Source: Bettongia penicillata ogilbyi (Eukaryota > Chordata > Mammalia > Diprotodontia > Potoroidae). From it: 64,000 nucleotides of DNA. The notes beneath the pieces are model-generated. The model saw nothing but the letters and a program-made list of their open reading frames with translations, was not told the origin of the DNA and made no database searches. Location: the NCBI GenBank assembly GCA_023548195.1, contig JAJHZJ010000496.1, positions 9,930,070 to 9,994,069 on the forward strand. Reading direction: 5' to 3'. Position numbers and translations under genes: made by a program. The stretch's first letter is position 1, and each line of letters opens with the position of its first letter. This document shows positions 44,251 through 54,128 of the stretch, piece by piece.

Positions 44251-44274
44251 AAAGGCTTCCTGTCCACTTTCTGG

Positions 44275-44470
44275 GGGTGCTAAAGAGAGATGGGATGTTA
44301 TGGTGGATAAACTGTGCTAGACTCAAAGTTAGGAAGACCATGGCAAATCAGTTACCCCTCTCTGAGCCTCAGTTTGCTCATCTGTCAAATGGAGACAATA
44401 ATATCTGCAATACCTTCTTCACAGGATCATGGTCATCACATGAAATATGTTGGTCTTGCAAACTTTAGGG
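44275..44470 (+). mobile_element. MIR, plus strand
   Basis: GACTCAAAGTTAGGAAGACC, CTCTGAGCCTCAGTTTGCTC and AATGGAGACAATAATATCTG, with a CACATGAAATATGTTGG tail, follow MIR order. Confidence 0.75.
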
Positions 44471-44869
44471 TGTTACATCAATGTCAATCTTTAGCATAGG
44501 AGGATTCTTGTTCAGTTATAGTCTGAACTCTGCCTCTGAGGTCCCTTCTCATTCTGCATCTGCTGTCAGGGACCACTTGGGTCCTGTAAATGAGCTACAT
44601 GCCTTAAGTGGATATTTTAATCGACATACAGCTAGGCTGCTTGGTCCAGAGATCTGACCTAGGATGGCCATTTGTTTGTGCTTTGGGATGAGTCTGTCCA
44701 ATAAGTCTGCTGATTCTGATGGGAGAATTCCTTCAGAATTATACTCCAGATAATTCTCCTTTTAAACACTGCAGCACTTGGCTAGGTCTCCTCACGATGC
44801 TGCTACACTGCTGACTCACTTCCAACCTCTCTGCCTTTCTCTGCCGTACTCCTTTCCCCATCCTCGGTA
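44471..44869. other. Mostly unrecognised sequence
   Basis: 44490-44570 (TCTGAACTCTGCCTCTGAGG, then CCCTTCTCATTCTGCATCTG) may be a CR1-type 3' end. The rest is unassigned. Confidence 0.35.
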
Positions 44870-45330
44870 AGGTTGCCATTTGTTGTTTGCTTTCCCCAAG
44901 TGTACTACCCAGCTCCTTTGTAAACATCCCTGAGTCTATTTTTGTTTATTTTTGAGCAATTTTCCAAGGTCATTTTGCACTCTAGTCCTCTCTCGTAAGG
45001 ACTGAACTCACACCCACTACCCCATCCAGCCACATGCAAATGCAATAGGTATGCTCTTGCATTTCTGACTAAGCTGTTCCACAGCAATGATCCAAGGGCC
45101 ACTTCCTACAAAGCATATTTGTTATCTATTCCAGGATGACATTTATCTTTGAGATCTGCACTCTGAGGATAACTTTCCAGTCAGCTGTGCACCCAGCTAT
45201 GCGATCCAAACCATATTTTCCCAGTTTATTGATAAATATGTCACAAGAGACAAACTCAAGAGCATTCTCAGAATCAGGCAAGAGTCTCTTTAAACTCACA
45301 TCTTTCTGTGATATGACCTTTTTTGAGTTT
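44870..45330 (-). mobile_element. CR1/L3 reverse-transcriptase fragment, minus strand
   Basis: On the minus strand, 45320-45130 reads a diverged DFSKAFDTVSH region: it appears as ALEFVSCDIFINKLGKYGLD, the start of the RT palm block after the conserved aspartate region. The coding sense decays downstream toward 44870. It lies in a 146-codon minus frame (45566-45126), most of which has no match. Dead relic. Confidence 0.6.
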
Positions 45331-46184
45331 ACTCTGATAAGATCAGCTTTGGTTTGGGATTTTTTTAGTTTTTTTACCAAATAATACTGCTCTCTTTCCA
45401 TGATCATGGGGAAAATAAATAGATAGTCTTTCTTTTTTTCAAGTATTTTCTTGTGTGAATTTAAAAGACAGAGAGAAATGCAGCAGGGTCCAGAGGTGGA
45501 AGAGAGTGACTCTGGGACATGGTCACTAAAAGCAACTGCTCTTACCCCAACCAAATGATTCAGCATTTGAGCCTAGGACTGTCACACTCATGATATTTAA
45601 GGGAAATAGAATCTGAGAACAGTACTGGTATATTCATGGGAGAAACAGCTGTGATCATCTGATATTATACAGGGATGTGATTGAGGATAGACTAAGAGAG
45701 CAGCCAGTTGGCATTTGTTGGCATGCCACAGTATGCCTGGGCATTTTTCTTGTAGAGTTAATATACTCTCCTGATGGTGATCCTTTTGGTTACAGCATCA
45801 AAGGAGTTCTGGTGTCTGTGTCCTTGAGGTGCTGGGCATGAATGGTTCTGTTCTGTGTTGGCTGTGACCTGGTATGTCTACACACGGGAAGGAAATATGA
45901 CTTTAAAAAGATGCGCCCAGTAGAGGGATGAGACTACTAGAGCAGAATAACATATATTATGAGCCCAAGTCAATGTATCAGGAAATGTTACTTAACTGTT
46001 TTGCTTGGTTTTAAGGGAAGGTTCAATTCCCGATGGAGGAAGAGGTAAAAGAAATGAAATCTATTTCAAGAAATAAAGCTTTTACTGATTCCTGCAACAA
46101 TTAGTGTTATCCCCTTGTGTTTATTTATGTTTGTTTTACATTTTTTATTGCATAAATACCTTGTACTTATGTGGCCCATTTTTT
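45331..46184. other. No recognised feature
   Basis: About 850 bp without an identified family. Neither strand has a supportable exon. Confidence 0.35.
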
Positions 46185-46325
46185 GTATATACCTATACGC
46201 GTCTATGCTATTTCCTCCACTAGAATGAGGACAGGGGCTTTCACTTTTATCTTTGTAACCTCATAACCTAGCACAGTGCTTGGCCCATAGTAATAACTCA
46301 ATAAATGCTTGTTAATACCTGCTAG
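46185..46325 (+). mobile_element. L2 3' end, plus strand
   Basis: CCTCCACTAGAATGAGGACA, CTAGCACAGTGCTTGGCCCA and CTCAATAAATGCTTGTTAAT are the L2 end phrases. Confidence 0.75.
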
Positions 46326-47644
46326 GTCCCTGAAAATACTATCTCTGAGTCAAGACCCTCCCTTAGAGAATATCTGTGCAAGAAGAAGACAGGAAGGGTA
46401 AGGACCCTGGCCAACCAAACCATAAGGCTGGCTGGCTCTATTTTTGAAAAGTCTGTAGCCTATCTATGGCTCAAAGTCTGACAATGGACTCATAGAATAG
46501 GAAGGAACCTAAAGTGTTAAACCTAAAATCCCATAAGTGAACTAGAATCCTCTCTAATTCATCTTATGAAGACTAGAGGACCTTGATATAATGAACTCCC
46601 ATAAACTAACTAATGACCTGGGTCCCATCAAGGCTTACACATGAAGATATCTGACCAGTTTCAAAGCTATTTGGTTACTCTTTTCTCCATATTGGTTTCT
46701 GATCCTCCTATCTGCATATTGTCAGTACTATTCCAGAAGACAGGTCCCTTTCTTAAGAGGAGATGTTTTAAGTGCCAAAATGTTATGATCGGTGAAAAGA
46801 CAAGAAAACATATCAAAGAATCTGAGACAAAAGCATGATTGCACTCTTCATTAAGACAAAAGAACAGAAGTGACTAGCAAAACCTTAGTTATAACTGCAG
46901 AGTGACCTGAAATTAATATAGTGAAATAGATTTTAAAAATACACACCTCTCAAATATAGTGAAGAAATTGTCTTGGGAAAGTGATAAAGACCTCATGCAC
47001 AAAATAAGTCAGCATCTCTGGATGACTTTTCATTGCCATCGCTGAAGGAGTATATATAGAGTGGTTAATGATGAGCTTGAGGAAAATTAGGAAAGGTGAT
47101 GGCAATATTTGTGAAATCTATGGATGAAAGGTGAGTTTGAGGTTCCCTTTGTCATTTTCTTCATAGAGAATGAAGAATGTTTGATCAGCAATCCATCAGG
47201 GCAATGGAAGCAGCAAAACCAAACATTAATTGTCCCTCAGCAGAATTAGAGATATAGTGGAAGGTGAAACTCCTTCACAATGATCACACACATCCAGAGG
47301 ATTTTGGCCCGACAGCAAGGAAAGCCAGCCTCTCAATTAACTACACAGCAATATCTATGTCAGGCTGACAACACCAACTGGCATGACGTCACAGCTTCTT
47401 ATAACTGCCAGCACCAGGACTGAGCAGAACTGAAGGGGCATCGTGGGAGTAGTATAGGCAAACAAAAGTGTCTTTTGTTATTTGCTTTAATTGTGCCATA
47501 TTAATACCCTTCATTTATTACAAAATTATTGTAAGATCTTGTCTATGACATTAGGAAAGAAATCAATTTGCTGGCCTTTACTAAAGCACTCGCTGCAGTT
47601 TTTGGAAGTGGTGGTGGGACTTTACAGGAATCAGTAAAAGCTTT
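46326..47644. other. 1.3-kb repeat-poor stretch with one CRE palindrome
   Basis: The longest stretch in the window with little obvious repeat. There may be a MIR scrap near 46485-46560. It holds TATATATAGAG at about 47050 and a perfect TGACGTCA at 47384-47391. No exon could be supported. Confidence 0.4.
47384..47391. promoter_or_regulatory. CRE palindrome (TGACGTCA)
   Basis: The full 8-bp CREB/ATF consensus is present, with TTCTTATAACTGCC 6-20 bp further on. CpG-containing CREs are quickly lost in CpG-poor DNA, so survival is mildly notable. No transcript start is shown. Confidence 0.35.
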
Positions 47645-47832
47645 ATGGTGGGACAATCTCGGGAACTGAATTCAGGAGTTTGAGGGTCAAATCTTGTCTC
47701 TGCCACTTACTACTTAGGTGACTTTGAGCAAGTCACTTAGCCTTTGGGGGGCTCCAATTTCCTCATCTATAAAGTGGAAGGATTGGACTACAATATTTCT
47801 CAGATCCCTACCAGTTCTAAACCCAATGACTT
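47645..47832 (+). mobile_element. MIR-type SINE, plus strand
   Basis: CTGCCACTTACTACTTAGGT, GAGCAAGTCACTTAGCCTTT and CTCATCTATAAAGTGGAAGG, with a CCAGTTCTAAACCCAATGA tail. Confidence 0.85.
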
Positions 47833-47955
47833 GAAAGAATGTAAGATCCTGGAGGATGGGGATAGCTTCGTCTTCACCTCTGTAGATCCAGTGCCCAGCA
47901 GAGTGGATGGAGTACAGTAGGAACTTAATAAGTCTTTGCTAAATTATTTCTGATT
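47833..47955 (+). mobile_element. L2 3' end, plus strand
   Basis: GAATGTAAGATCCTGGAGGA, TCCAGTGCCCAGCAGAGT and GAACTTAATAAGTCTTTGCT. Confidence 0.7.
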
Positions 47956-48239
47956 GCATCTGTCTAAGTGTGATTTTCCTAATGAATGTATACAGGGGAG
48001 GGGAAAAAAAGGCATCAAAGTCCCAGAGACTGACCTAGACAAGCCACATGAATTACCAGAGTAAAGGACACCAGGAAGCCTATGTGAACCCTTTCAAATT
48101 AAGCTTTGCCCAATGAACCATTGAAATAGCCCCCTCTACCCAGTGCCTCTTGGGAACTCCTGAGGCTGAACTATGAGCTTCTTCTCCAGCCTGGCCTGTG
48201 CTTGTCTTTCTCTTCTTCTCATCTTTTATTCCAAATAAT
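47956..48239. other. No recognised feature
   Basis: Spacer; includes AAAAAAAGG-type low complexity near 48005. Confidence 0.35.
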
Positions 48240-48395
48240 GTGGTACATGGAATGAGTGCTGGATCTGAAGTCAAAGGACCAGATCAAGGTTTTCCTATTT
48301 AACTCCCATAAGACTTTGGGCAAATTACTTACCCTCTCTAATCCCTAGTTTCTTCATCTGAAAAAATGAGGATTAGAATAAATGACCTAGGAGCA
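48240..48395 (+). mobile_element. MIR-type SINE, plus strand
   Basis: GAGTGCTGGATCTGAAGTCA, CTTTGGGCAAATTACTTACC and TTTCTTCATCTGAAAAAATG. Confidence 0.75.
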
Positions 48396-48555
48396 GAGGA
48401 GAGAGGAGAGGAGGAGAAGGGAGGAAAGAAAAGAGGAAAGAAGGGGAGAGGAGGAAGAAAGGAAGGAGGAGGGAGGAGAGGAAAAGAGAGGAAAGCAGGG
48501 GAAAGGAGAAAGGAAGGGGAGGGGGAAGGAAGGGAGGAGAGAGGAGGGAACCCCT
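48393..48555. repeat. Polypurine (GGA/GAA)n tract
   Basis: About 160 bp of almost pure purine on the plus strand (GGAGAGGAGGAGAAGGGAGG type). It follows a SINE tail directly, a common place for such expansions. It gives a spurious open frame at 48366-48572. Confidence 0.95.
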
Positions 48556-48624
48556 GTTCTCTAGGAGCTTAAATTCTACTGTAGATATAGCTGGAGTCAG
48601 GTTTCAGGGAAATGTGAATTTAAT

Positions 48625-49190
48625 AACAAATCAATAAGGATTTATTAATCACTTAGTATGTGTCAAGCCTTGTACTAAGTGTTGGGGATGCAGATAAAGG
48701 CAAAAATATGGTGTTTGCCCTGAAGGAGCTCACATTTCTAACAAAGGAGGCAACATGCACAAAATGATAATACAAGATATATACAGTGGAAACACAAGAT
48801 CATCTCAGAAAGAAGGCATTAGCAATGGCAATGAGGGAATAGGAAAGCCGTCATTTGGAAGGTGAAATGTGAGCCGAGTCTTCAAGGAAGCTAGGAGTCA
48901 GGGGTGAGGAGGGAGAGCATTCCAAGTCTGGGGAACAGCCAGTGAAAAGGCACAGAGTTAGGAGACTGAGTGGGAGGAAGGGGAAGGAGTCCAGTAGCAC
49001 TGAATTACAGAGCAAATGGAGTAGAATAAAGTATAAGAATCCTGGAAGAGTAGGAGGATTGTGTGGGCTTTAAAAGCCAAACAGAGTCTCTTACATTTGA
49101 TGTTGGAAGTAATATGGAGCCACTAAGGTTTACTGGAGAGTGGGAGAGCGGGATCAGATCTCCACTTTGGGAAGTTTGCTTTGGCATAAA
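48625..49190 (+). mobile_element. Old therian interspersed repeat, longest copy
   Basis: In order: AATCACTTAGTATGTGTCAA, TGTTGGGGATGCAGATAAAG, CCTGAAGGAGCTCACATTTC, GGGAGAGCATTCCAAGTCTG, GAACAGCCAGTGAAAAGGCA, GTGTGGGCTTTAAAAGCCAA, GGAGCCACTAAGGTTTACTG. The same order recurs in fragments at 24890, 37905, 42035, 44160, 56120 and 57225. It is a widespread mammalian repeat whose class I cannot state with confidence. No coding potential. Confidence 0.65.
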
Positions 49191-49274
49191 CTATTAAGAC
49201 ATTTCTTATCACCTCTACCTATCCCTAGTTAGGGAATATCTGACTGAACTCTAGGGACTTATAGTTTAGTGGGT
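49191..49274. other. Spacer
   Basis: Nothing identified. Confidence 0.35.
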
Positions 49275-49510
49275 ATGTAGAGGCAGTGTGCTACCATGAT
49301 AGGAAAGTATGGTCCAGAGGAAAGAATGAAGACTTGGAGGGAGTTGCATTGGGTTAAGACCCTGGCCCTAATTTATGTGAACAATACGACAGTGGACTCA
49401 TCACTTGGTTTCTTCAAGCCTCAGTTTCTTCATCTCTCAAATGAGGGTGATTGTTGGGAGGAAAATCTCTTTTCTAAGTCTTAAGCACCATATAAGTGCA
49501 AGCTGGGATT
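49275..49510 (+). mobile_element. MIR, plus strand
   Basis: GCAGTGTGCTACCATGATAG (head), TTCAAGCCTCAGTTTCTTCA, TCAAATGAGGGTGATTGTTG and AAGCACCATATAAGTGCAAG (tail). Confidence 0.75.
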
Positions 49511-49634
49511 ACTTGCTGACACAGGCCAATATGTGATAATAAAAATGCCCGAAGAATGATAATACAATTAGGTGGATTCATAAGTATTTGAATAGTCAGA
49601 GATTAATCATTATTGGTTGACTGTCATTTTGGAA

Positions 49635-50110
49635 GGAAGTCTCCTGAGCTGTACCACAAGAATCTGTTATTGGTTCTATACTGTTTGGTATTTGTGTCAA
49701 TGATTTGGATGCAAGCATGGAGGGCACGTCTATCAGTTTTGCAAGATGACATTAAAGCTGAAAGGGATGACTAGTATGATGGGTAACAGCCAAGATTCAA
49801 AATATCCTGACAAGCTATAAGGTATTGGACTACAGCTAACAAGATGAAACTCAATAGATATAAATGTAAAGTCTCACATTTGGGTTCAAAAAATCAGCTT
49901 TACCAGCATAATCCAGGGATGTGCAGACAACAATCTGGTACATAATAGTTATGCTTAAATTGTTGTTGGCTGGATGTTTTGAGCGAAGGTTGAATGACCA
50001 TTTGTCAAGAATGCTATGGAAGATTCTTTCTGAGGAGCCTCAGAAGCTTCAAATTAATTAGACAAGATCCCTTCCAGCTAAAAAAGTTCTGTGATTCTGC
50101 ACCCTAACTG
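49635..50110 (+). mobile_element. CR1/L3 fragment: RT palm joined to 3' end, plus strand
   Basis: GAATCTGTTATTGGTTCTAT, ATTTGTGTCAATGATTTGGA and ATGAAACTCAATAGATATAA encode the GSVLGPILFNIFINDLD-like and later blocks in intact CR1. From about 49960 it jumps to the 3' end (GGTTGAATGACCATTTGTCA, TCCCTTCCAGC). An internal deletion of more than 500 bp is implied. Confidence 0.75.
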
Positions 50111-50289
50111 ATTAGATGTTTGTAATAGATATTACAAAGAATTGTAAACTGGATTATAACAGGATTAATCAGTGGAATCCAAAAGCCAGGGTACTGTCTT
50201 GAAAAGAGCAAATAAATGAAGACCTTGAAGTAGGTGATCTCAAAGATTCTTTCCATTCTAAATACTGTGATCTGAGAGCCTTGTACAGG
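50111..50289. other. No recognised feature
   Basis: Spacer; GATCTCAAAGATTCTTTCCA near 50236 may be a MIR or CR1 tail. Confidence 0.35.
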
Positions 50290-50395
50290 GAACTGGAGTA
50301 CCTACTAGTCTCAGCAATGCCACTCATTAGCTGCATGAAGTCATTTCATCTCCTTTGACCTCAGTTGTTCCATTCATAAAATGGGTCTCCAAATT
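50290..50395 (+). mobile_element. MIR-type SINE, plus strand
   Basis: CAATGCCACTCATTAGCTGC and TTGACCTCAGTTGTTCCATT. Confidence 0.65.
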
Positions 50396-50397
50396 TT

Positions 50398-50560
50398 CAA
50401 CTGGATCATGTAGTCCAACCCTCTAACTCAACATTCTGAAAATAAGGAAACTGAGGTCCATAAAGACAGAGTGACTTGCCTAAGACAGTATAAATAGTGT
50501 GCAGCAAAGCTGAGATTCAAACCCAGATTCTCTGCTTTAGCAATGCAGCACTTTCAGCTG
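50398..50560 (-). mobile_element. MIR-type SINE, minus strand
   Basis: GTAGTCCAACCCTCTAACTC, AATAAGGAAACTGAGGTCCA, GATTCAAACCCAGATTCTCT. It forms a tail-to-tail pair with the copy at 50290-50395. Confidence 0.8.
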
Positions 50561-50769
50561 AGACTTCCTCATCTCAGTCTACTGTCTTACTTACTGATTT
50601 ACAATGTTTTCTCCAGGTTTACCAGGCTAAAAGCAAGAAGCTAGACCAGATGACCTTAGAAAGACTCTTCTAATTCTCAGGCCCATTATTATATTTCCAA
50701 AGCATAGAACATCTTCCCCATTTCTACTCAGAAAAAATTGAAAGGCAAAAGATATTTTGAGAAATGGTT
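50561..50769. other. Spacer with a MIR tail scrap
   Basis: GACCAGATGACCTTAGAAAG at 50645 and TCTAATTCTCAGGCCCATTA are tail phrases of a MIR-type SINE (plus strand). Confidence 0.5.
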
Positions 50770-51010
50770 AGCCAAAGCTAGAGGCAGGTACAGTGCTAGA
50801 CCTGAAGCCAGGAAGACTCATCTTCCTGAGTTCAAATCTAGCCTCAGATCTAGCTGTGTGACCCTGGACAGCTCACCTAAACCTGTTTACCTCAGCTTCC
50901 TCATCAGTAAAATGAGCTGGAGGAGGAAATGGCAGACCACTTCCAGCATCTTTACCAAGAAAACTCTAAATGAGGTCACAAAGAATCAGACATGATTGAA
51001 AAGTGACTTA
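50770..51010 (+). mobile_element. Marsupial SINE1, plus strand
   Basis: CCTGAAGCCAGGAAGACTCA, GAGTTCAAATCTAGCCTCAG, GCTGGAGGAGGAAATGGCAG, then ATCTTTACCAAGAAAACTCT and CAGACATGATTGAAAAGTGA. The head is diverged. Confidence 0.88.
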
Positions 51011-52334
51011 ACTCCCCTAACCAAATCTGGAAACATCTCTGTAAATAAAACCAGAGGCTATGTCCTACAGAGTCCTACAGCAAAGGATTATGGAGTGCTG
51101 GCAGGTAGCAAAAATGAAAGGTAACAAGAAAGATGGAGGGAGAGCCAAGGTCATCAACCAGGAGAAAAAACTGAATTGAATCTAGATAGAAACTGTTTTC
51201 TAGTAGACAATCTCAAGAAGAGTATTTCCAACACAAAAGGAGGAAACCCTGGTTTGTAACCAGACAAGGAGCAGTTGTCAAAAGTGTCTACAGCTCTGCC
51301 TGGCTTCAGCCAAGAAGGGCATCCCAGCAAGAGGCCGGTGGTAATTAGAATGAAACACCATCTGCAAGGTGAAGGCTTCTTCTGGGTCACTTGGCAAGGA
51401 TCAAGATATTTCTTTCCCCTTTGCCACAGCTGAACAGTATATAATATCTAGAGTTAGGAACAGGACAAATAATTTAGCATGATGTGAAAAGGAGGAGCAA
51501 CTCAGGTAGAAAATGAGGAAAATGCATGAACAGTCCCACTTGGGACCTGTGTCCCTGACTCATATCCAAAAGTTCTCACAATAGCCATCATTGTATGTAG
51601 ACCTTTCAGCATGAGGACACTCCTCACCGTTCTCAGGGAAAGTGTGCAACGTGCCCTGCCCAAACCCCAAAGCCTTCCCTACCTCAGCTCCCCACGGCTC
51701 AGAGGGAAAATAGATGACTAAGCATCCAAGTAGGTCAGGGACTGACCCCAAAGAGGAAAGTTCATGTTCCATAAAGGATACCTACTGGGCATCAATAGAC
51801 ACTAAACTTAGATGTCTCCAGAGAATTAGTTAGAAATCAAGTCAGCATCTATTTCATGCATGGAGGAGTATTACACACAAGAATTTATAATGAATTATAA
51901 TTAATGTGTGTATTCATTACAATTGGCTCATAAATAATCAGTCAAAACCAAAACCTCCTCTTCACCCAAATTGGAAATCTCAAGGTACAAGGTTAACCTA
52001 GAGTGAATGTAGCCATGAAAGCCAGAATTACTCACAAACTTCATAAGGTTTGGGAAATCATAGTGCACTGAATAGTAGGAAATGTTGCATAAGAAAAAGA
52101 GAGCTCATGGTAGAGCTGGGACTCATAAACTTGTTCCTTGAATATTTTGACCACTATATTTCAATGTAATTGATGTCCTTTGCAATCCTATGTATTTAAT
52201 TTTATTCATTTTACATTATGATCCTGAAAGGGAGCCTATAGACTTCTCCAACTTACCAGAGGAGTCCTTGACACACACAAAAGACTGATGACCATTGCTC
52301 TGAATTCAGGATCATTTATTTAGAGGGACCGTGT
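51011..52334. other. No recognised feature
   Basis: 1.3 kb with no family identified. Open frames at 51154-51390 and 51560-51772 (minus) show no motif. Could be LTR-derived or unique. Confidence 0.35.
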
Positions 52335-52490
52335 ATAGAGTCCATACAATCCAAACCCATTTTTTTTACAAATGAGGAAATTGAGACAAAGAAAAAAGCT
52401 TATTTACTCAAAGTAACAAGTGATAGGGCTGGGATTAGAACCTAGGTCCTCTGATTCCCAACTCAGAAGTCTTTCCACTGTATCTATGTG
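52335..52490 (-). mobile_element. MIR-type SINE, minus strand
   Basis: TTTACAAATGAGGAAATTGA, GGGCTGGGATTAGAACCTAG and GAAGTCTTTCCACTGTATC. Confidence 0.75.
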
Positions 52491-52499
52491 AGTCAAAAA

Positions 52500-52700
52500 C
52501 CTTAGCCTGAATGCTACTTACTACCTGTGTGACTTTGAGCAAGTCAGAGTCTCCTCTTTGAGCCTCAGTTTCCTTATCTGTAAAATGAGGAGGTTGGACT
52601 ACATGATCTCTGAAGTTTCTTCCCACCATATAAATTTATAATCCCATAATACAAATATCCCTAAAATCCTTCTAGCTCTAAATGTTATGATTCTTCCGAT
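52500..52700 (+). mobile_element. MIR-type SINE with doubled tail, plus strand
   Basis: CTACCTGTGTGACTTTGAGC, GCCTCAGTTTCCTTATCTGT and GGTTGGACTACATGATCTCT. A second tail (CTTCTAGCTCTAAATGTTAT) follows at about 52670. Confidence 0.8.
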
Positions 52701-53200
52701 TATCTCAGGATGCCATTTTATGATAGCTAAAGAAGAAAACCATGAGTGGACATGTCAGAGCCTGTGGCCAGCTTCAAAAACCACACTCCAGGGCAAGCAG
52801 CATGAAACTCCCTCTCAACTCAACTCTTTAAGACACTGGGAAACTGTTACTAACAGCCTTGGGGCAGAGACATATGGAAGCTGCATATATTCTTGCCTCC
52901 ACGCTGCCAAAAAGGAGAGCTATGGATCCCAAGTTCCTGGTTCCAGCTTTGCAGAGGCAGGGGCAAAGCCTCTTAGTCCTAAAGAGGCAACTGTGAAGAG
53001 AGAAATCCTTGACTGGCTGATGAGATGTCCTAAACCTCAGCCTACTAGTTGTGGGAAGTAGTATTTTCAAGGTGGTACAAACCCCAAATCCAGCCTCCTT
53101 ACAATAAATGGTGGATTTCCTGGCTGGTGCTATTCTTAGGAATTGCCATTCTAATAACCCTATGTTCAAGAGTCCCTGAGTAAAGAGAGATTTCTTGAGC
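52701..53200 (+). pseudogene. Possible endogenous-retrovirus coding remnant
   Basis: Open frames overlap on both strands (plus 52687-53061; minus 53280-52828), more than chance would usually give. In the third plus frame a run at about 52860-52975 has tryptophan-rich spacing including GELWIPSSW. That is reminiscent of retroviral integrase C-termini. Further on (53109-53165) comes a 19-residue hydrophobic segment that could be a membrane anchor or signal peptide, ending in a stop. Stops separate the two. No conserved integrase core, gag or protease motif is present, so this is only a hint and the likeness may be chance. Confidence 0.22.
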
Positions 53201-53439
53201 AGTCCCCTCTTCTTTGAGAGAGAAGATAATAATGCTTGTGGTCTTAGGAACTGGAAAAGTAGTAGGGCAATCGAAACCACTTTCTGGGAAAGGAAAATTC
53301 CTGGATTTTGCTTCCTGTGTTACTGTGAATTACTTAGACAATGTAACTTTCCTGGAAAAGGAGCTTGTCTAACTAGAAACATCCAATGTCTGGGATGATA
53401 GATGACTTAACATAGTATCTCTGATGCTTAAATGGGCTC
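53201..53439. other. No recognised feature
   Basis: Between the possible coding remnant and the LTR-like unit. Could belong to the same relic. Confidence 0.3.
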
Positions 53440-53730
53440 CTGGAGGTAGAAGTGGAATTCACCAGAATGTGGAGGAATTGCTTCCTTAGGGAACTTAAAA
53501 TTCACTTTCTTTCCGAGGACAGTCCAAACCACAGAATGGTGCTATGAACATAGATGACCTTAAAACCTCAGGGGAAAAGTGGGAATTGTTGGGATAGAAG
53601 AGAATTGTATTGATTATCTATGAGCTACTTTTAGTTCTTTACGTGTTTTCTTCCTCTTCTGTAAGACAGAATATAGCGTATCATGTACTTAAGATATGCA
53701 TGTATAACCTTGAACACTTGCACGAGGTCT
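53440..53730. repeat. Single diverged unit of the 41-kb tandem repeat, LTR-like
   Basis: CTTTCCGAGGACAGTCCAAA then CCACAGAATGGTGCTATG matches 41320-41360. The 65 bp upstream also align. AT-rich sequence with AGATATGCATGTATAACCTT follows. Confidence 0.5.
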
Positions 53731-54084
53731 ATGAATCTTTAAACCTTTATATGTGGGGAACTAGATCTACAGTTTGAGGTTTCTCAGAAGCAATTCTGTG
53801 AGGGTACAATATGAGACAAAGAAAGAATGAATTAGGGGTAGCCCCTGAGATGAAATCCAGTACATTTATGCCTTGAATATAAGGGGAGGGGAGAGGAGAA
53901 GAGAAAACTTGCACTGGGCCAAGGCTTACATAAAAATAGCATTTTTTTATCAGATAAATCCTCTCACCAAAACAGAGGAGCTCAAGGCCTTGAACAAGCA
54001 ATTAAAAGACATGAATGAATATAAATAGTCATATGCACATAAATCCTTGTCCTTTACATTCAGCTATGGCACTTTCTGTGTGCT

Positions 54085-54085
<1 letters not shown>
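53731..54085. other. No recognised feature
   Basis: Spacer. A minus frame at 54001-53747 has no motif. Confidence 0.35.

Positions 54086-54125
<40 letters not shown>
54086..54125. repeat. (GT)20 microsatellite
   Basis: An uninterrupted 40-bp GT run, likely polymorphic. Confidence 0.98.

Positions 54126-54128
<3 letters not shown>

Noticed and set aside
45126..45566. A 146-codon minus-strand frame as a host gene
   Set aside because: Its C-terminal third matches a diverged CR1 reverse-transcriptase block. The remainder has no start context, splice context or motif.
48366..48572. Arg/Gly/Glu-rich 68-codon frame
   Set aside because: It is a translation of the polypurine tract, which is open in several frames.
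52828..53280. A 150-codon minus-strand frame as a gene
   Set aside because: It overlaps an equally long plus frame and has low-information composition rich in L/S/R. No domain is recognised; the plus strand may be a retroviral relic instead.
41108..53730. A single 12.6-kb provirus with LTRs at 41 and 53 kb
   Set aside because: The interval is filled with old MIR, L2 and CR1 relics and has no retroviral gene order. The LTR-like units are too diverged for one insertion.
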